A stretch of DNA of 64,000 nucleotides from Toxorhynchites rutilus septentrionalis (lineage: Eukaryota > Arthropoda > Insecta > Diptera > Culicidae), in contig NC_073746.1 of the NCBI RefSeq assembly GCF_029784135.1, positions 6,989,136 through 7,053,135 on the forward strand. Direction: 5' to 3'. Positions 36,301 to 45,766 of this stretch are shown here, piece by piece. The first letter of the stretch is position 1. Each line of letters opens with the position of its first letter. The translations under genes were made by a program, and so were the position numbers. Below the pieces are notes generated by a model, which was not told the DNA's origin, ran no database searches, and saw nothing but the letters and a program-made list of their open reading frames with translations.

Positions 36301-37329
36301 TCAAGTGCAGATCCTTGTTTGTACACGAAACGAACTCCTGATGGTTTGATGTATTTGCTTATTTACGTGGACGATATTCTGGTAGCCTGTCAGTCGAGGG
36401 AAGAAATAACGAAACTGGAGGATGAGCTGAAGAAAAAGTTGACTCTATCGTCACTGGGGGACGTTAGTTACTTCCTGAGTATCAGGATCAGGAAAGATTT
36501 AAATGGCTATTACTCGATGGATCAGCAAGGTTATATTATGAGGGTTGCTAACCATTTTAATCTTGACCGTGCTAAAGGATCGAAAATTCCACTAGATACA
36601 GGCTACTACCGCAGCAGGGAAGGCAGCAAGGTGATGTCTGATAATAAACAATATCAATGTCTAATCGGTGCGTTGCTTTACGTGGCTGTCAATACAAGAC
36701 CAGATGTATCAGCAAGCGTTGCGATTTTGAGCAGGAGAGTAAGTGCTCCAACGGAAGCAGATTGGGTGGAGTTGAAAAGAGTGGTTAGGTATCTCGTATC
36801 CACCAGCGATTACGTACTTCAACTGATCAGCAAGAGAGAAGAGTCACTTACGTTAATCGGGTACAGTGACGCCGATTGGAGTAGTGATACGGATGATCGC
36901 AAGTTTAACACCGGAAACGTGTTCCAGCTTGGGCAAGCGACAATTGGATGGATCAGCCGCAAGCAAACTTCAGTGTCTCTATCGAGTATGGAGGCCGAAT
37001 ATATAGCCTTATCCGAGGCTTGCAGAGAAATTTTGTGGTTACGAAAGCTACTTGCGGATTTCGAGGAAACACAGGAGGGACCGACCACTGTGCTGGAAGA
37101 TAACATCAGCTGTATCGACTTCGTCGCAATCGACCGTTCTTCAAGACGATCAAAGCACATTGACACTCGTCTACATTTCGCGAAGGATTTGTCGGAGAAA
37201 GGCATCGTAGCAGTAGAATATTGTCCGTCGAAATCGATGATCGCCGACATTCTGACCAAGCCATTGGGTTGTGTTAAACAGAAGCAGTTTTCGGAGATGT
37301 TGGGCTTAACGAAGTCTGATAACCGCTAA
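33364..37329 (+). CDS. Copia gag-pol polyprotein
   Basis: 1321 aa in one frame. Order is that of Ty1/copia: gag (about 1-230) with zinc knuckle CFHCQKPGHFRKDC near residue 207; protease with YIDSGCSSHM near 275; integrase with an HHCC region (WHRRFGHRDP...CEDCLKGK, ~412-455) and acidic triad in HTDVCGP, RSDGGREY and NGVAERKNR; RT from ~820 with KARLVAQGY and the active site YVDDILVA near 1000; RNase H with YSDADWSSD near 1166 and SLSSMEAEYIAL near 1205. All catalytic motifs are present. Single-frame gag-pol is usual for insect copia, which makes gag by splicing. Confidence 0.95.
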   Translation: MMAEKYLFARLNNQNYSIWKTRMEMFLKREERWYVIDSAKPEPVTEAWKKDDSKCHAIIVLYVEDSQLNLVKDAKSAKELWDCLKRYHEKTTMTSRVSLLKKICNLNMADGEDLEKHLFDLEELFIRLACAGQALEEPLQIAMILRSLPDSYGGLVTALESRPEADLTMSFVKQKLLDEYQRRIERNPESGEKAMKLQQSGQKKRLCFHCQKPGHFRKDCRQWLQQQKKSDGEPVSAKAGKQTAKKSDVKAKLTAEKDVPICFTVGSARRKGCWYIDSGCSSHMTNDRAFFTKLDENKQVQVVLADGSVSKSRGIGEGFIKCVDKDGDVQKVKLTEVIFIPALDSGLISVRKLTTKGFQVNFVGSLCSVVSTAGKTVALGELNGKLFVLKTVDYANMSKEQHHLSNCQHVWHRRFGHRDPVVLEKLKAGNLSFGFKMEDCGLRQVCEDCLKGKLSRTSFPKTSESRATRVLDLIHTDVCGPMINVTPGGCRYLMTLIDDFSRYTVVCLLRRKSDVAGCIKRYVAHVKTRFGRVPCIIRSDGGREYVNNELKTFYEQEGIQAQYTAAYSPQQNGVAERKNRTLQEMATCMLLDAGLGKQYWGEAVMTAAYVQNRLPSRVVDKTPYEKWFGKVPKLGHLRVFGCSAYVHIPEVKRNKFDCKAQKLTFVGYCEDRKAFRFLDPETDRITISRDARFIELEDSPRMIKSKSQASGETEADFDWPETEALQEETGLQEEKCVQEEHQVPDHDSDVEFYDLEEQEQTDERVADGAEVLASDEMQNSDKRSTRGVLPRRLHDYVALVVEGEPTCYDEAVQGPERDLWQAAMKEEYDNLMQNDTWKLVELPAGRKPIGSKWVFKKKEDSAGNVTRYKARLVAQGYSQQFGVDYDSVFAPVAAQTTLKVLLTIAGHKQMKIHHLDVKGAYLHGRLKEELYMQQPRGFQQSGDERLVCKLQRSLYGLKQGARVWNETIRGILEEMDFEQSSADPCLYTKRTPDGLMYLLIYVDDILVACQSREEITKLEDELKKKLTLSSLGDVSYFLSIRIRKDLNGYYSMDQQGYIMRVANHFNLDRAKGSKIPLDTGYYRSREGSKVMSDNKQYQCLIGALLYVAVNTRPDVSASVAILSRRVSAPTEADWVELKRVVRYLVSTSDYVLQLISKREESLTLIGYSDADWSSDTDDRKFNTGNVFQLGQATIGWISRKQTSVSLSSMEAEYIALSEACREILWLRKLLADFEETQEGPTTVLEDNISCIDFVAIDRSSRRSKHIDTRLHFAKDLSEKGIVAVEYCPSKSMIADILTKPLGCVKQKQFSEMLGLTKSDNR

Positions 37330-37345
37330 AGATATCGAGGAGGAG

Positions 37346-37625
37346 TGTAGAAGTGCGATATCTTTCCCTCGAGTCTGTGTCGTGGCGAAAGTGTGGCGAG
37401 GCGAAAAGAAAAAATGCATACCTTTCAACTGTATGAACTTTGTTTCACATAATATCAGTTACAAACCATACCGTACAAATAAACGACGTGTTTTCTATGT
37501 GCTCTGTTTTTTACACCGGCCCACGCGGTATCCGAAAAGTCCCGTCGTTTTGTGCTTGGCCGTCGGAGTGTTGTCCACCTTGCAATCTGTCCGGGAGTGT
37601 CGGTTTTGTTTCCCAACAGCCTACA
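37346..37625 (+). repeat. 3' LTR of intact copia
   Basis: 280 bp, identical to the 5' LTR and followed by the second copy of the ATTTC target duplication. Confidence 0.95.
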
Positions 37626-38135
37626 ATTTCGGATACACAGAAATCATTTTTGGAGTAACTATTGGTTTAAATTATGTTTTTTTATCCCATTTATTTATTT
37701 AAGGCTCATTAGCATTTTAGCTGTAACATGTGGAAAGTAGGTGTTTAGGACAATGATCTATTTTAGTTATGAGTGTATTTTCAACTGACCTGTCCCCCGA
37801 TGTGTTTTACTTCGCTGCCAACATTACAAAAACATAATGAGCTATTCTCTGCAGTGGGGTTCGATTATATCTCACACTTCAACTTTGTAACACGGACGAA
37901 CAAGACGTTATTATATTTCTGTTAAACCAAAACCGCGTGTCTTTTGCTCAATCAGTTGTTCCTTTTTCTCCATCTTTCTCGGCGCTTAATTTCACTGTCG
38001 GTACCACAGGTTATGGGCCCAGTAGTGCGGGAAGTGCAGAAAAGTGCGAACTAGGCGAGAAACTGTTGAGAAAATGTTTTTCGGTGAAGTGCAAGGATTT
38101 TATTTTTTTTTCGGATATCTCGTGGTCGCGTCAAA

Positions 38136-39396
38136 ATGGCGGAAAGTGCAAAAATTTCGTTCCCTTCTTCTTCTTGAATGGCGTTCACGTTCCTGTGGAA
38201 CTTTTGCCGTCTCAACGTATGCATTAACTAGCGTCATTTAGTAATACTAAGTTGAGATTTCTTCAGCCAAATAACACGCCTTGAATGTATTCCGAGGGGC
38301 AAGCTCTAGAATACGCGTGACCACAGTGCAAGTCGAAGGAAATTTTCTTTGACAAAAAATCCCTCCGACCAGAACGGGAATCGAACCCGAACACCCGGCA
38401 TGATAATGTGAGACGCTAACCACTCGGCCACGGGTGCACCTCGTTCCCTAAGTTGAACCAATCGAACTGGGGCTCCTGGAAGCAACGAATGGAGTGGTTG
38501 CTAGAAAAGGAGGACTTGTGGGATGTAGTGAATTTGGCGAAGCCTGAACCGGTGACCGAAGAGTGGAAAAGTCGCGATCGAAAAGCGCGAGCAAATATCG
38601 GACTGGGTTTGGTCGAGAGTCAGTTTAAGCTCGTTAAAGATGCGGAAAGTGCAAGAGGAATGTGGACTGCTCTGAAGGAGTACCACGAAAAAGCTACCAT
38701 TTCAACGGTTGTGCATTACATAAACATGTTATGTTGTGCGAACATGTCGGAAGGTGGAAATATGGAAATACACCTTACGGGAATGGAAGAGCTTTTCGAC
38801 AAACTCGCCGCCGCGGGTGAAACATTGAAGGATTCTTTGCAAATTGCGATGATTTTGCGTAGTTTACCGTCGTCGTACAGAAGCTTAGTGCAAAGCTTGC
38901 AAAGTCGGGCTGATGCCGACTGGACAGTGACTCTGGTGAAAACGCGGTTGATAGACGAGTACAATCAACGTCGAGAGCGGGACGATTCTCTTTCGAAGGA
39001 TATGAAAGCCATGAAGTTGAACGCGAGTGGTAGTGGTAGTGCTAAAAACGAAAAAGTGTGCTATTTCTGCCAGCAGGTCGGCCATTTTAAAAAGCATTGC
39101 AGGAAATGGCAGGCGCAGAAAGGTGAACGTGTTAGTGGTGGTGCTATCGAGAAGAAGCACGAACACAGAGAAGCAAAAACGAAACTGAAAGCTAAACAGG
39201 CTCAAGATACGAGTGATTCGGTTTGTTTCATGGCTGGTGACGGGATTTCAACGTGCTGGGTAATTGATAGCGGTGCGACAAGGCACATGACGTGTGATCG
39301 GTCGTTTTTCGCGGAACTGCGTACGGACGTAGAATCGAAAGTGACTCTAGTTGACGGAAATAAAACGAAAGTGTGTGGTATTGGTGCCGGCGTTTT
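38136..39396 (+). pseudogene. gag and protease of the second copia, SINE-interrupted
   Basis: ATG at 38136 is followed by ten codons (MAESAKISFP), then the SINE with its 9-bp duplication, then LNQSNWGSWKQRMEW at 38451. Zinc knuckle CYFCQQVGHFKKHC, then protease CWVIDSGATRHMTCD. Coding resumes beyond the HINE-like element at 44620. Confidence 0.9.
38166..38440 (-). mobile_element. Feilai-like tRNA-derived SINE, copy 1
   Basis: 275 bp, minus strand. The head reads GTGGCCGAGTGGTTAGCG (A box) and GGGTTCGATTCCCG (B box); the tail is an AAGAAGAAGA repeat. The target duplication TCGTTCCCT (38157-38165, 38441-38449) lies inside gag codons. It matches my memory of the Aedes SINE Feilai. Confidence 0.88.
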
Positions 39397-40793
39397 GACG
39401 TAGGACTACGTCTTTCATTTCTATACCGGGGTGTAAAACCAAAGTTTCGAGAACGAAAGCGTTACGCTGGAGACCGAGATTTTGAGCGTTAATAGCTCTT
39501 AAACAACTGAACGAAATGGTATGATAAACACTTCATTTGAAAGATAAAATGTCTACGCGTCATATACTTGTTACTTTTTCATCCAAAAACTTGTTTCAAT
39601 AGTCTTAAAATTGCTTTCAAAACAGGCTATTGAAATCAAAAATCGGTATATAAGCGAGCGCCGCTCGTAAACCCACTCAGTTATGATTGAACAGCGATTG
39701 GAGCATGTTGTCGCTGTTGTTGTGAAGCTAATTTCGTTTATCATGAATGCGCTGATGAACGGTGTCACCAAGAGCCTGTTTGTGCACCTAAGGCCAAAAG
39801 GGAATCCATCAGGAGGAGAGTGATGCCACGGTTCCGCTTGAAACATCGGAGCAGCCGCCACACACACACACACACATACACGCGCGGAATTCTCGTTGCT
39901 ATCATCGTTGCTGAAAAATAATCTGCCAGTTCCCCTGGGAATTGAAAAATACATTCATGCGAAATAGTTTATTTTAATGTTTTCTATCCATATAACACTG
40001 CAACCAAATACATTTGGTTTTGTTATTTTTCAATCAATCGCAATTAACAGGAAAGCTTCTGAATATTTTTTCCCCATCAGTGGAAATTTTCGTATCCAAT
40101 ATTGGATGCATAACATGAAAAACAGAAAATGTTTCACATCGCGAAAATCAAGTCATTTTCGAGCGATTATTTGCTTTCTACTCATATAATGCTTCGACCA
40201 AATACATTTCGTTTTGAATTTTTTCAATCAAGTGCGATCAACGTAAGACCACGTCTTTCGGCAATTTATTAGAGGTGCAATGAATCTTTAGGAATTCCCG
40301 CTTTACGCGCACTGGCAAACAATGTTTACTCAACAATTTCTCAAACTAGAAATGGGTGTTGTGAGAGAGGATTAGCGAACGCGAAAACGGCAAACGGGAG
40401 AAAGATACGTTTGGAAGTTGAAGGAAATTGGCAGAAAACTTCTTCATTCTATCATTCAAATAATGTGATTCATACCACATCGTTTTGCCAGAAAGAGATT
40501 ATTAATGCTCAAAGGAGGAATCGAGTCCTCCGAGGAAATTACCCAGCGCAAATTAGAGTCGACTATCGATTGCGGCATTCGTACACAAATAATTTTATAA
40601 TGCAGTTTCACCAAAGTGATTACTTCGGATATATTCACTACATCATGTCATGTATTTCATATTCTTCATAAGGAAATCCATATCCATGGCACCTATCGGT
40701 AACGAATTATTATCGAAACCACGATTTTCGCTAAATGCTCCTTTCAGTTCGGCCTGTAAAAAACTTTTCTGAACTCTAATCCATCAAATTTGG

Positions 40794-41200
40794 AGCCCTG
40801 AAAAGGGCTGTTGATTATATGCTAAGCTAATATAGCACGCTCTCCTCGGATACGATGGGCCAGCTGGATGTCCTTGGGCATGATGTGACGCGTTTTGCAT
40901 GGATAGCACACAAATTGGTATCTTCTAATAAGCCTCCTGCAGCGTCATAACCGCGGAACTTTGGAAGCGCAAGTCGGTTTTGAAGTCCTGAGCAATTCCA
41001 CGAACCAAATGCTGCAAAGGTAGCTTGCGGATCAGCAATTCGGTCGATATCTGATAGCGACGAATTTCATGCGAAGTTCCCGGTCGATAGCGATGTGGCT
41101 TCTTCACCTATCCTGCTACTGGTGCGCTTATCCGAGCTGACTTCGTGTGCCTTACCACCGAATGACTAACGAGCTGTCTGCGAAAGACTAACGAGCTCGA
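40794..41200 (-). pseudogene. Histone H3 pseudogene A
   Basis: The minus strand reads [18 protein letters not shown], then [20 protein letters not shown] and [20 protein letters not shown], residues about 36-99 of H3, with changes (S/H in place of the VALREI segment, G for E). The N-terminus is broken: the codon for Lys9 is TAG and a stretch around residues 21-33 is shortened. The 3' flank holds the histone stem-loop AGCCCTTTTCAGGGCT (40794-40809). It is head-to-head with copy B. Confidence 0.92.
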
Positions 41201-41209
41201 GTCCTCACG

Positions 41210-41430
41210 GTGCGAGAGTAGAGTAAGAAATGAACGAAAGCAAAGGAAGCGTCATTTTATAGACCATAAAAGTATAGAATCTAAATCCCACCCTTATTAT
41301 ATTCGTGAGTATACAGTAAGCTTATACAATAAAGAGGGTGGGGTTTACATTCGATTCTTTTATGTTTTATAAAATGATACTTCCCTTGCTTTCGTTCATT
41401 TCTTACTCTACTCTCGCACCGTGAGGACTC
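41210..41430. promoter_or_regulatory. Divergent histone-type promoter between H3 copies A and B
   Basis: Each side has a GGGTGGGGTTTA-type box, then TTTTATG and TATAAAATGA, then TTCTTACTCTACTCTCGCACCG before the H3 start. This is upstream DNA of a histone gene, not cDNA, which argues for DNA-level capture. The two sides are inverted copies. Confidence 0.6.
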
Positions 41431-41436
41431 GTTTCA

Positions 41437-41835
41437 TCGGGACTAAGCAGACAGCTCGTTAGTCTTTCGGTGGTAAGGCACCACGAAAGCAGCTCGGATA
41501 AGCGCATCAGCCGCAGGAAGCGTGAAGAAGCCACATCGCTATCGACCGGTAACTTCGCATGAAATTCGTCGCTATCAGAAGTCGACCGAATTGCTGATCC
41601 GCAAGCTACCTTTGCAGCATTTGGTTCGTGGAATTGCTCAGGACTTCAAAACCGACTTGCGCTTCCAAAGTTCCGCGGTTATGACGCTGCAGGAGGCTTA
41701 TTAGAAGATACCAATTTGTGTGCTATCCATGCAAAACGCGTCACATCATGCCCAAGGACATCCAGCTGGCCCATCGTATCCGAGGAGAGCGTGCTATATT
41801 AGCTTAGCATATAATCAACAGCCCTTTTCAGGGCT
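41437..41835 (+). pseudogene. Histone H3 pseudogene B
   Basis: GACTAAGCAGACAGCTCGT encodes residues 3-8 of H3, then TAG in place of Lys9 and [11 protein letters not shown]. The rest reads [18 protein letters not shown] and on to AVMTLQEAY, followed by a stop, then remnants of the [17 protein letters not shown] region out of frame. The histone 3' stem-loop is at 41820-41835. No ATG in the normal place. Confidence 0.92.
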
Positions 41836-42501
41836 CCAAATTTGATGGATTAGAGTTCAGAAAAGTTTTTTACAGGCCGAACTGAAAGGAGCATTTAGCG
41901 AAAATCGTGGTGTCGATGATAATTCGATACCGATAGGTGCCATGGATATGGATTTCATAATGAAAAATATGAAATATATGACATGATGTAGTGAATATAT
42001 CCCCATATCGAAGAAATCACTTTGATGAAACTGTTTACCGTTTGTCGTTTTTAATTGTTGGTAAAGGGCATTATTTCTGCTGACTAAATTCCAAGAAAAA
42101 ATCCATTCCTTCTTTAAGCGTGATTCATTCTGCTTCGGATCAACGGAACAGTATGATAATCATTTCATACAAAAGATAAAATGTCCAAGAGTTATATGAT
42201 TGCTATTTATTGAGTCGAAAAATTGTTTCAATAGCTTAATGATAGCTTCGAAAACAGGTTATTGAAATCATTCGTATCCGTATGTAGCGCGCCCACTTGG
42301 AAACCCATTAATCTTATTGGAATGTGACATGGGGAAGCTCATACTTACGTCTATGCATTATGCTGTACACTACAGACTTTTTTTCTCCGTACTGATTAAG
42401 AAGCCGACCGAACTATCGGTCGACAAGTCAGTCTGCAGTCGGCGGGGGCTCTTAATTTCGTTTTTGCAGGCCGAACCGAAAAAAATTCAGTCGAGTTAAC
42501 T

Positions 42502-42725
42502 CAGTAATGCTTTTGAATCCGGACACTTTGCATTACATTCAATATCATACCACAGCCATAACATTTTTTTCATGTTGAATTTATGCGATTAATAGTTGCT
42601 AATATAGTTACTGATAGTTTCTTGATAGTTACTTATCAATCGCATTAATTCAACATGCAGAAAATGTTGTGGCTGCGGTATGGTATTAAATGTAACGCAA
42701 AGTGTCCGGATTCAAATACATTACT
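42502..42725. mobile_element. Foldback MITE, CAGTAAT...GAATCCGGACACTT
   Basis: Two arms of about 80 bp, inverted, begin CAGTAAT and share TGAATCCGGACACTTTGC. The centre holds repeats of GATAGTT. A right half of the same family lies at 54879-54957. Confidence 0.75.
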
Positions 42726-42769
42726 GTAAACTTACTTCGATGTTATTCGTTTCTCTCTCAGGGTAAGCA

Positions 42770-43285
42770 ACGAATATAATAAGGGTGGGGTTTAGATTCT
42801 ATACTTTTATGGTTTATAAAATGACGCTTCCTTTGCTTTCGTTCATTTCTTACTCTACTCTCGCACCGTGACGACTCGTTTGTTTGGGACCAAGCAGATA
42901 GATAGTTAGTCTTTCAGTGGTAAGGCACACGAAAGCAGCTCGGATAAGCGCACCAGCCGCAGGATAGGTGAAGAAGCCACATCGCTATCGACCGGGAACT
43001 TTGCGTGAAATTCATCGCTATCGGAAGTCGACCGAATTGCTGATCCGCAAGCTACCTTTGCAGCTTTTGGATCGTGGAATTGCTCAGGACTTCAAAACCG
43101 ACTTGTGCTTCCAAAGTTCCGCGGTTATGACGCTGCAGGAGGCTTATTCGAAGATACAAATTTGTGTGCTATCCACGCAAAACGCGTCACATCATGCCCA
43201 AGGACATTCAGCTGGCCCATAGAATCCAAGGAGAGGGTGCTATATTAGCTTAGCATATAATCATCGGCCCTTTTCAGGGCTCCAA
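42770..43285 (+). pseudogene. Histone H3 pseudogene C with promoter and stem-loop
   Basis: Upstream GGGTGGGGTTTAGATTC and TATAAAATGACG match the A/B promoter. From about 42889: GGACCAAGCAGA, then a broken N-terminus again with TAG at Lys9. The frame 42968-43222 gives [19 protein letters not shown], then [20 protein letters not shown], and runs on as [19 protein letters not shown]. The stem-loop GGCCCTTTTCAGGGCT is at 43266-43281. This copy keeps LREI, so it is closer to real H3 than A and B. Confidence 0.92.
43266..43281 (+). promoter_or_regulatory. Histone mRNA 3' stem-loop (copy C)
   Basis: GGCCCTTTTCAGGGCT has the 6-bp stem and TTTTC-type tetraloop bound by SLBP in replication-dependent histone mRNAs. 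Equivalent motifs lie at 40794-40809 (minus) and 41820-41835. Confidence 0.85.
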
Positions 43286-43816
43286 ATTTGATGGATTAGA
43301 GTTTAGAAAAGTTTTTTGCAGGCCAAACTGAAACGAGAATTTTCGTTTGGATGCCATACAGCATCGAGAAAATTCTGGAAAGATCTAATCGTTGCTGAAA
43401 AATAATCTGCCAGTTCCCTGGGAATTGAAGAATACATCCATGCGAAAGAGTTTATTTTAATGTTTTCTAATTATATGGCGAACAGGGCGACCAAATACAT
43501 TTGATTTCGTAATTTTTCAATCAAGTGTAATTAGCTGGAAAGTTTCTGAAGATTATTCTTTCCCATCAGTAGGATATTTTCGTATCCAATATTGGATGCA
43601 TAACATGAAAAACGGAAAATGTTTCGTATCGCGAAAATTATATAATTTTCAATCGATTATTGCTCAGTCGCCGAAATTTTCATACTCAGAGAGTTCATTC
43701 TCCTCTAGTTTGCCTTCCAAATTGCCATCGTAAACCACACCTTCTCTCGATTCAATCACGCACGAAAAGCATACTGAAATGATATTCTGGTGGTGAAACC
43801 GATTCATTTTTCGTGA

Positions 43817-43973
43817 GGCGTCGTGCACAAATTACGTAACGCGATAAGGGGGGAGGGGGTAGATGTTGCGTTACTTTCTGTTTATTAGAGATAGGAAATT
43901 GCGTTACGAAAGGGGGGGGGAGAGGTGGTTCAAAATTCGGATTTTTAGCGTTACGTAATTTGTGCACGACGCC
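43817..43973. mobile_element. 157-bp MITE with 26-bp perfect TIRs
   Basis: Begins GGCGTCGTGCACAAATTACG and ends with the inverse; six further bases (TAACGC) extend the match. The 3-bp target duplication is TGA. The interior is two G-rich runs. The empty site CGTGAGGACATCGAC is present at 10216-10232 (reversed) in HINE-like copy 2. A 3-bp TNA duplication suggests a PIF/Harbinger-type mobiliser. Confidence 0.88.
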
Positions 43974-44619
43974 TGAGGACATCGACAAGACAACATCGTT
44001 ACTGAACGAGCTGAACGGCGAGGGATCGAGGGATTCATTACCTGGCCTGACCTGACCTGAAATGCAATCAGTTTGTTTTAACTGTGAGGGAGCGCAGAAA
44101 AGCCGATGCTGATACTCTCGTGACCAAGAGAGTATCAGCATCGAAATACGGTTCCTCGGGAAGACATAGAAGCAGCCGCCACACACACACATACACGCGC
44201 GCAACTCTTTTCGTTTGCTGGTTATCGAGAGGAAACCTGGAAAAAAATGATCGTTGCTGAAAAATAATCTGCCAGTTCCCCTTGGAATTGAAAATTACAT
44301 TCAAGCGAGTTTATTTTAATGTTTTCTATCCATATAATACTGCGACCACATACATTTGGTTTTGTGATTTGTCAATCAAGTGCAGTTAGCAGGAAAGCTT
44401 CTGAAGATTATTCTTCAGAACAAGGTTTTTTGTATCCAATATTGGATGCATAAAACCTTGAGTCTCCAACGTAACACTCTCGTTTTTGAAGTCACCCAAA
44501 TATTTATTTATTCATTCATTCAGGATGGATTTAGATTCAACTTCAAACAAATGATCTCTAAATCAACGATAGTCCTACGTCACCCTTGCGGTTATACCAT
44601 AGATATAACCCACTTCCTG

Positions 44620-45766
44620 TTTTATTCGGTGAAAACGGATCTGGTGAAAAAGTGGAAATTACATTGAAGAATGTTTTATACGTACCAGAACTTGATGGTG
44701 GACTAATTTCAGTGAGTCAACTAGCTGCGAAAGGTTTCGTGGTGAAGTTTAGCAATACACGATGCAATATTTCGAACGCGTGTGGACAAATTATTGTGGT
44801 TGGAGACAAGATTGGCAACCTGTACCAGCTGAGACATCACGAGCGGTCGCTGAAGGCGAAAGGTAATCACCATGAGCGTTGCCATTACACATGGCATCGA
44901 CGCGTCGGGCATCGACACCCTGATGTGCTGAAACGATTGGCATCTGGAAATCTGGTAATTTTTGATTTGATTTACATGATTGTGGTGCTCGCTTGATTTG
45001 TGAAATTTGTTTGAAAGGCAAGCTTGCACGGTAACCGTTCCCCCCGATAGACGAACGGAAGACTTCGAGACCCCTGGAGATTATCCATACGGATCTTTGT
45101 GGACCTATGGAGACTAGAACGCCATCTGGAAATCGCTATTTCATGACGTTAATTGATGATTATAGCAGGTATACTGTAGTTCATCTGTTGAAAAGCAAGG
45201 ATGAAGCGGCTGAGAAGATAAAGTAGTATGTAAGACGGGTTGAGAATATTTTTCAGAGAAAGCCACAAATCATTCGCTCTGATGGGGGTGGTGAGTTTAT
45301 CAATCGGGAGTTACGTGAGTTTTACGAGGAAGATGGAATCAAAGCACAGTTTACGACCCCTTATACTCCGCAACAGAACGGGGTTGCAGAACGTAAGAAC
45401 AGATCGCTCCAAGAAATGGATGTTTGTATGTTAGCCGACGCAGATATGGAGAAGCTTTATTGGGGAGAGGCCATCATGACAGCGTCGTACCTTCAGAATA
45501 GGCTTCCTTCGCGTGTTGCGAGTAAGACTCCATACGAGCTTTGGAACAATCGCAAGCCGAACATTTCTCACTTAAAAGTTTTCGGTTGCGAGGCGTATGT
45601 TCAGATACCTGCAGTAAAACGGTCGAAGCTAGATCAGAAATCCGTAAAGCTCACTTTTGTCGGATATTCTGAGAACCACAAGGGTTATCGTTTCGTTGAT
45701 CGTTCTACAAATTACCTGACGATCAGTCGCGATGCCAGATTCATTGAGCTGGACTGATAGACCAAG
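44620..45766 (+). pseudogene. Integrase part of the second copia, broken
   Basis: Resumes with YVPELDGGLISVSQLAAKG and the HHCC region (WHRRVGHRHP). A frameshift follows near 44965, then stops near 45033 and 45224, then an open part with IRSDGGGEFIN and QNGVAERKNRSLQ, and a further stop at 45757. At least four disabling changes within 1.1 kb. Confidence 0.88.

Larger units (their letters stand above)
32742..37625 (+). mobile_element. Intact Ty1/copia retrotransposon
   Basis: 4884 bp. LTRs at 32742-33021 and 37346-37625 are 280 bp each, start TGTAG, end CTACA, and by my reading are identical base for base. The target duplication is ATTTC (32737-32741; 37626-37630). The primer site GGTTATGGGCCCAG (33022-33035) complements the anticodon arm of initiator tRNA-Met, as in Drosophila copia. 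A polypurine tract, CGAGGAGGAG, abuts the right LTR. A single open gag-pol frame of 1321 codons lies between. No disabling change is visible, so the insertion is recent and may be competent. Confidence 0.95.
39397..44619 (+). mobile_element. HINE-like element, copy 3, carrying histone H3 pseudogenes
   Basis: 5223 bp. Starts GACGTAGGACTACG at 39397 and ends with the hairpin near 44591-44611 and CACTTCCTG. It has four T on each side; the copia frame across the site needs only four, as in copy 2. The interior holds the family promoter (39645-39685), the CA microsatellite, an inverted pair of H3 pseudogenes with promoters, a third H3 pseudogene, a foldback MITE (42502-42725) and a 157-bp MITE (43817-43973). 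Other stretches match copy 2 (43680-44190 against 10040-10380, reversed). Confidence 0.75.

Noticed and set aside
38360..38440. tRNA gene on the minus strand
   Set aside because: The A and B boxes belong to the head of a SINE with tail and target duplication; acceptor-stem pairing is not convincing. The same holds for 58570-58650.
44068..44304. Minus-strand frames in 43752-44304
   Set aside because: They cross a MITE boundary and the CA repeat, so cannot be a conserved gene.
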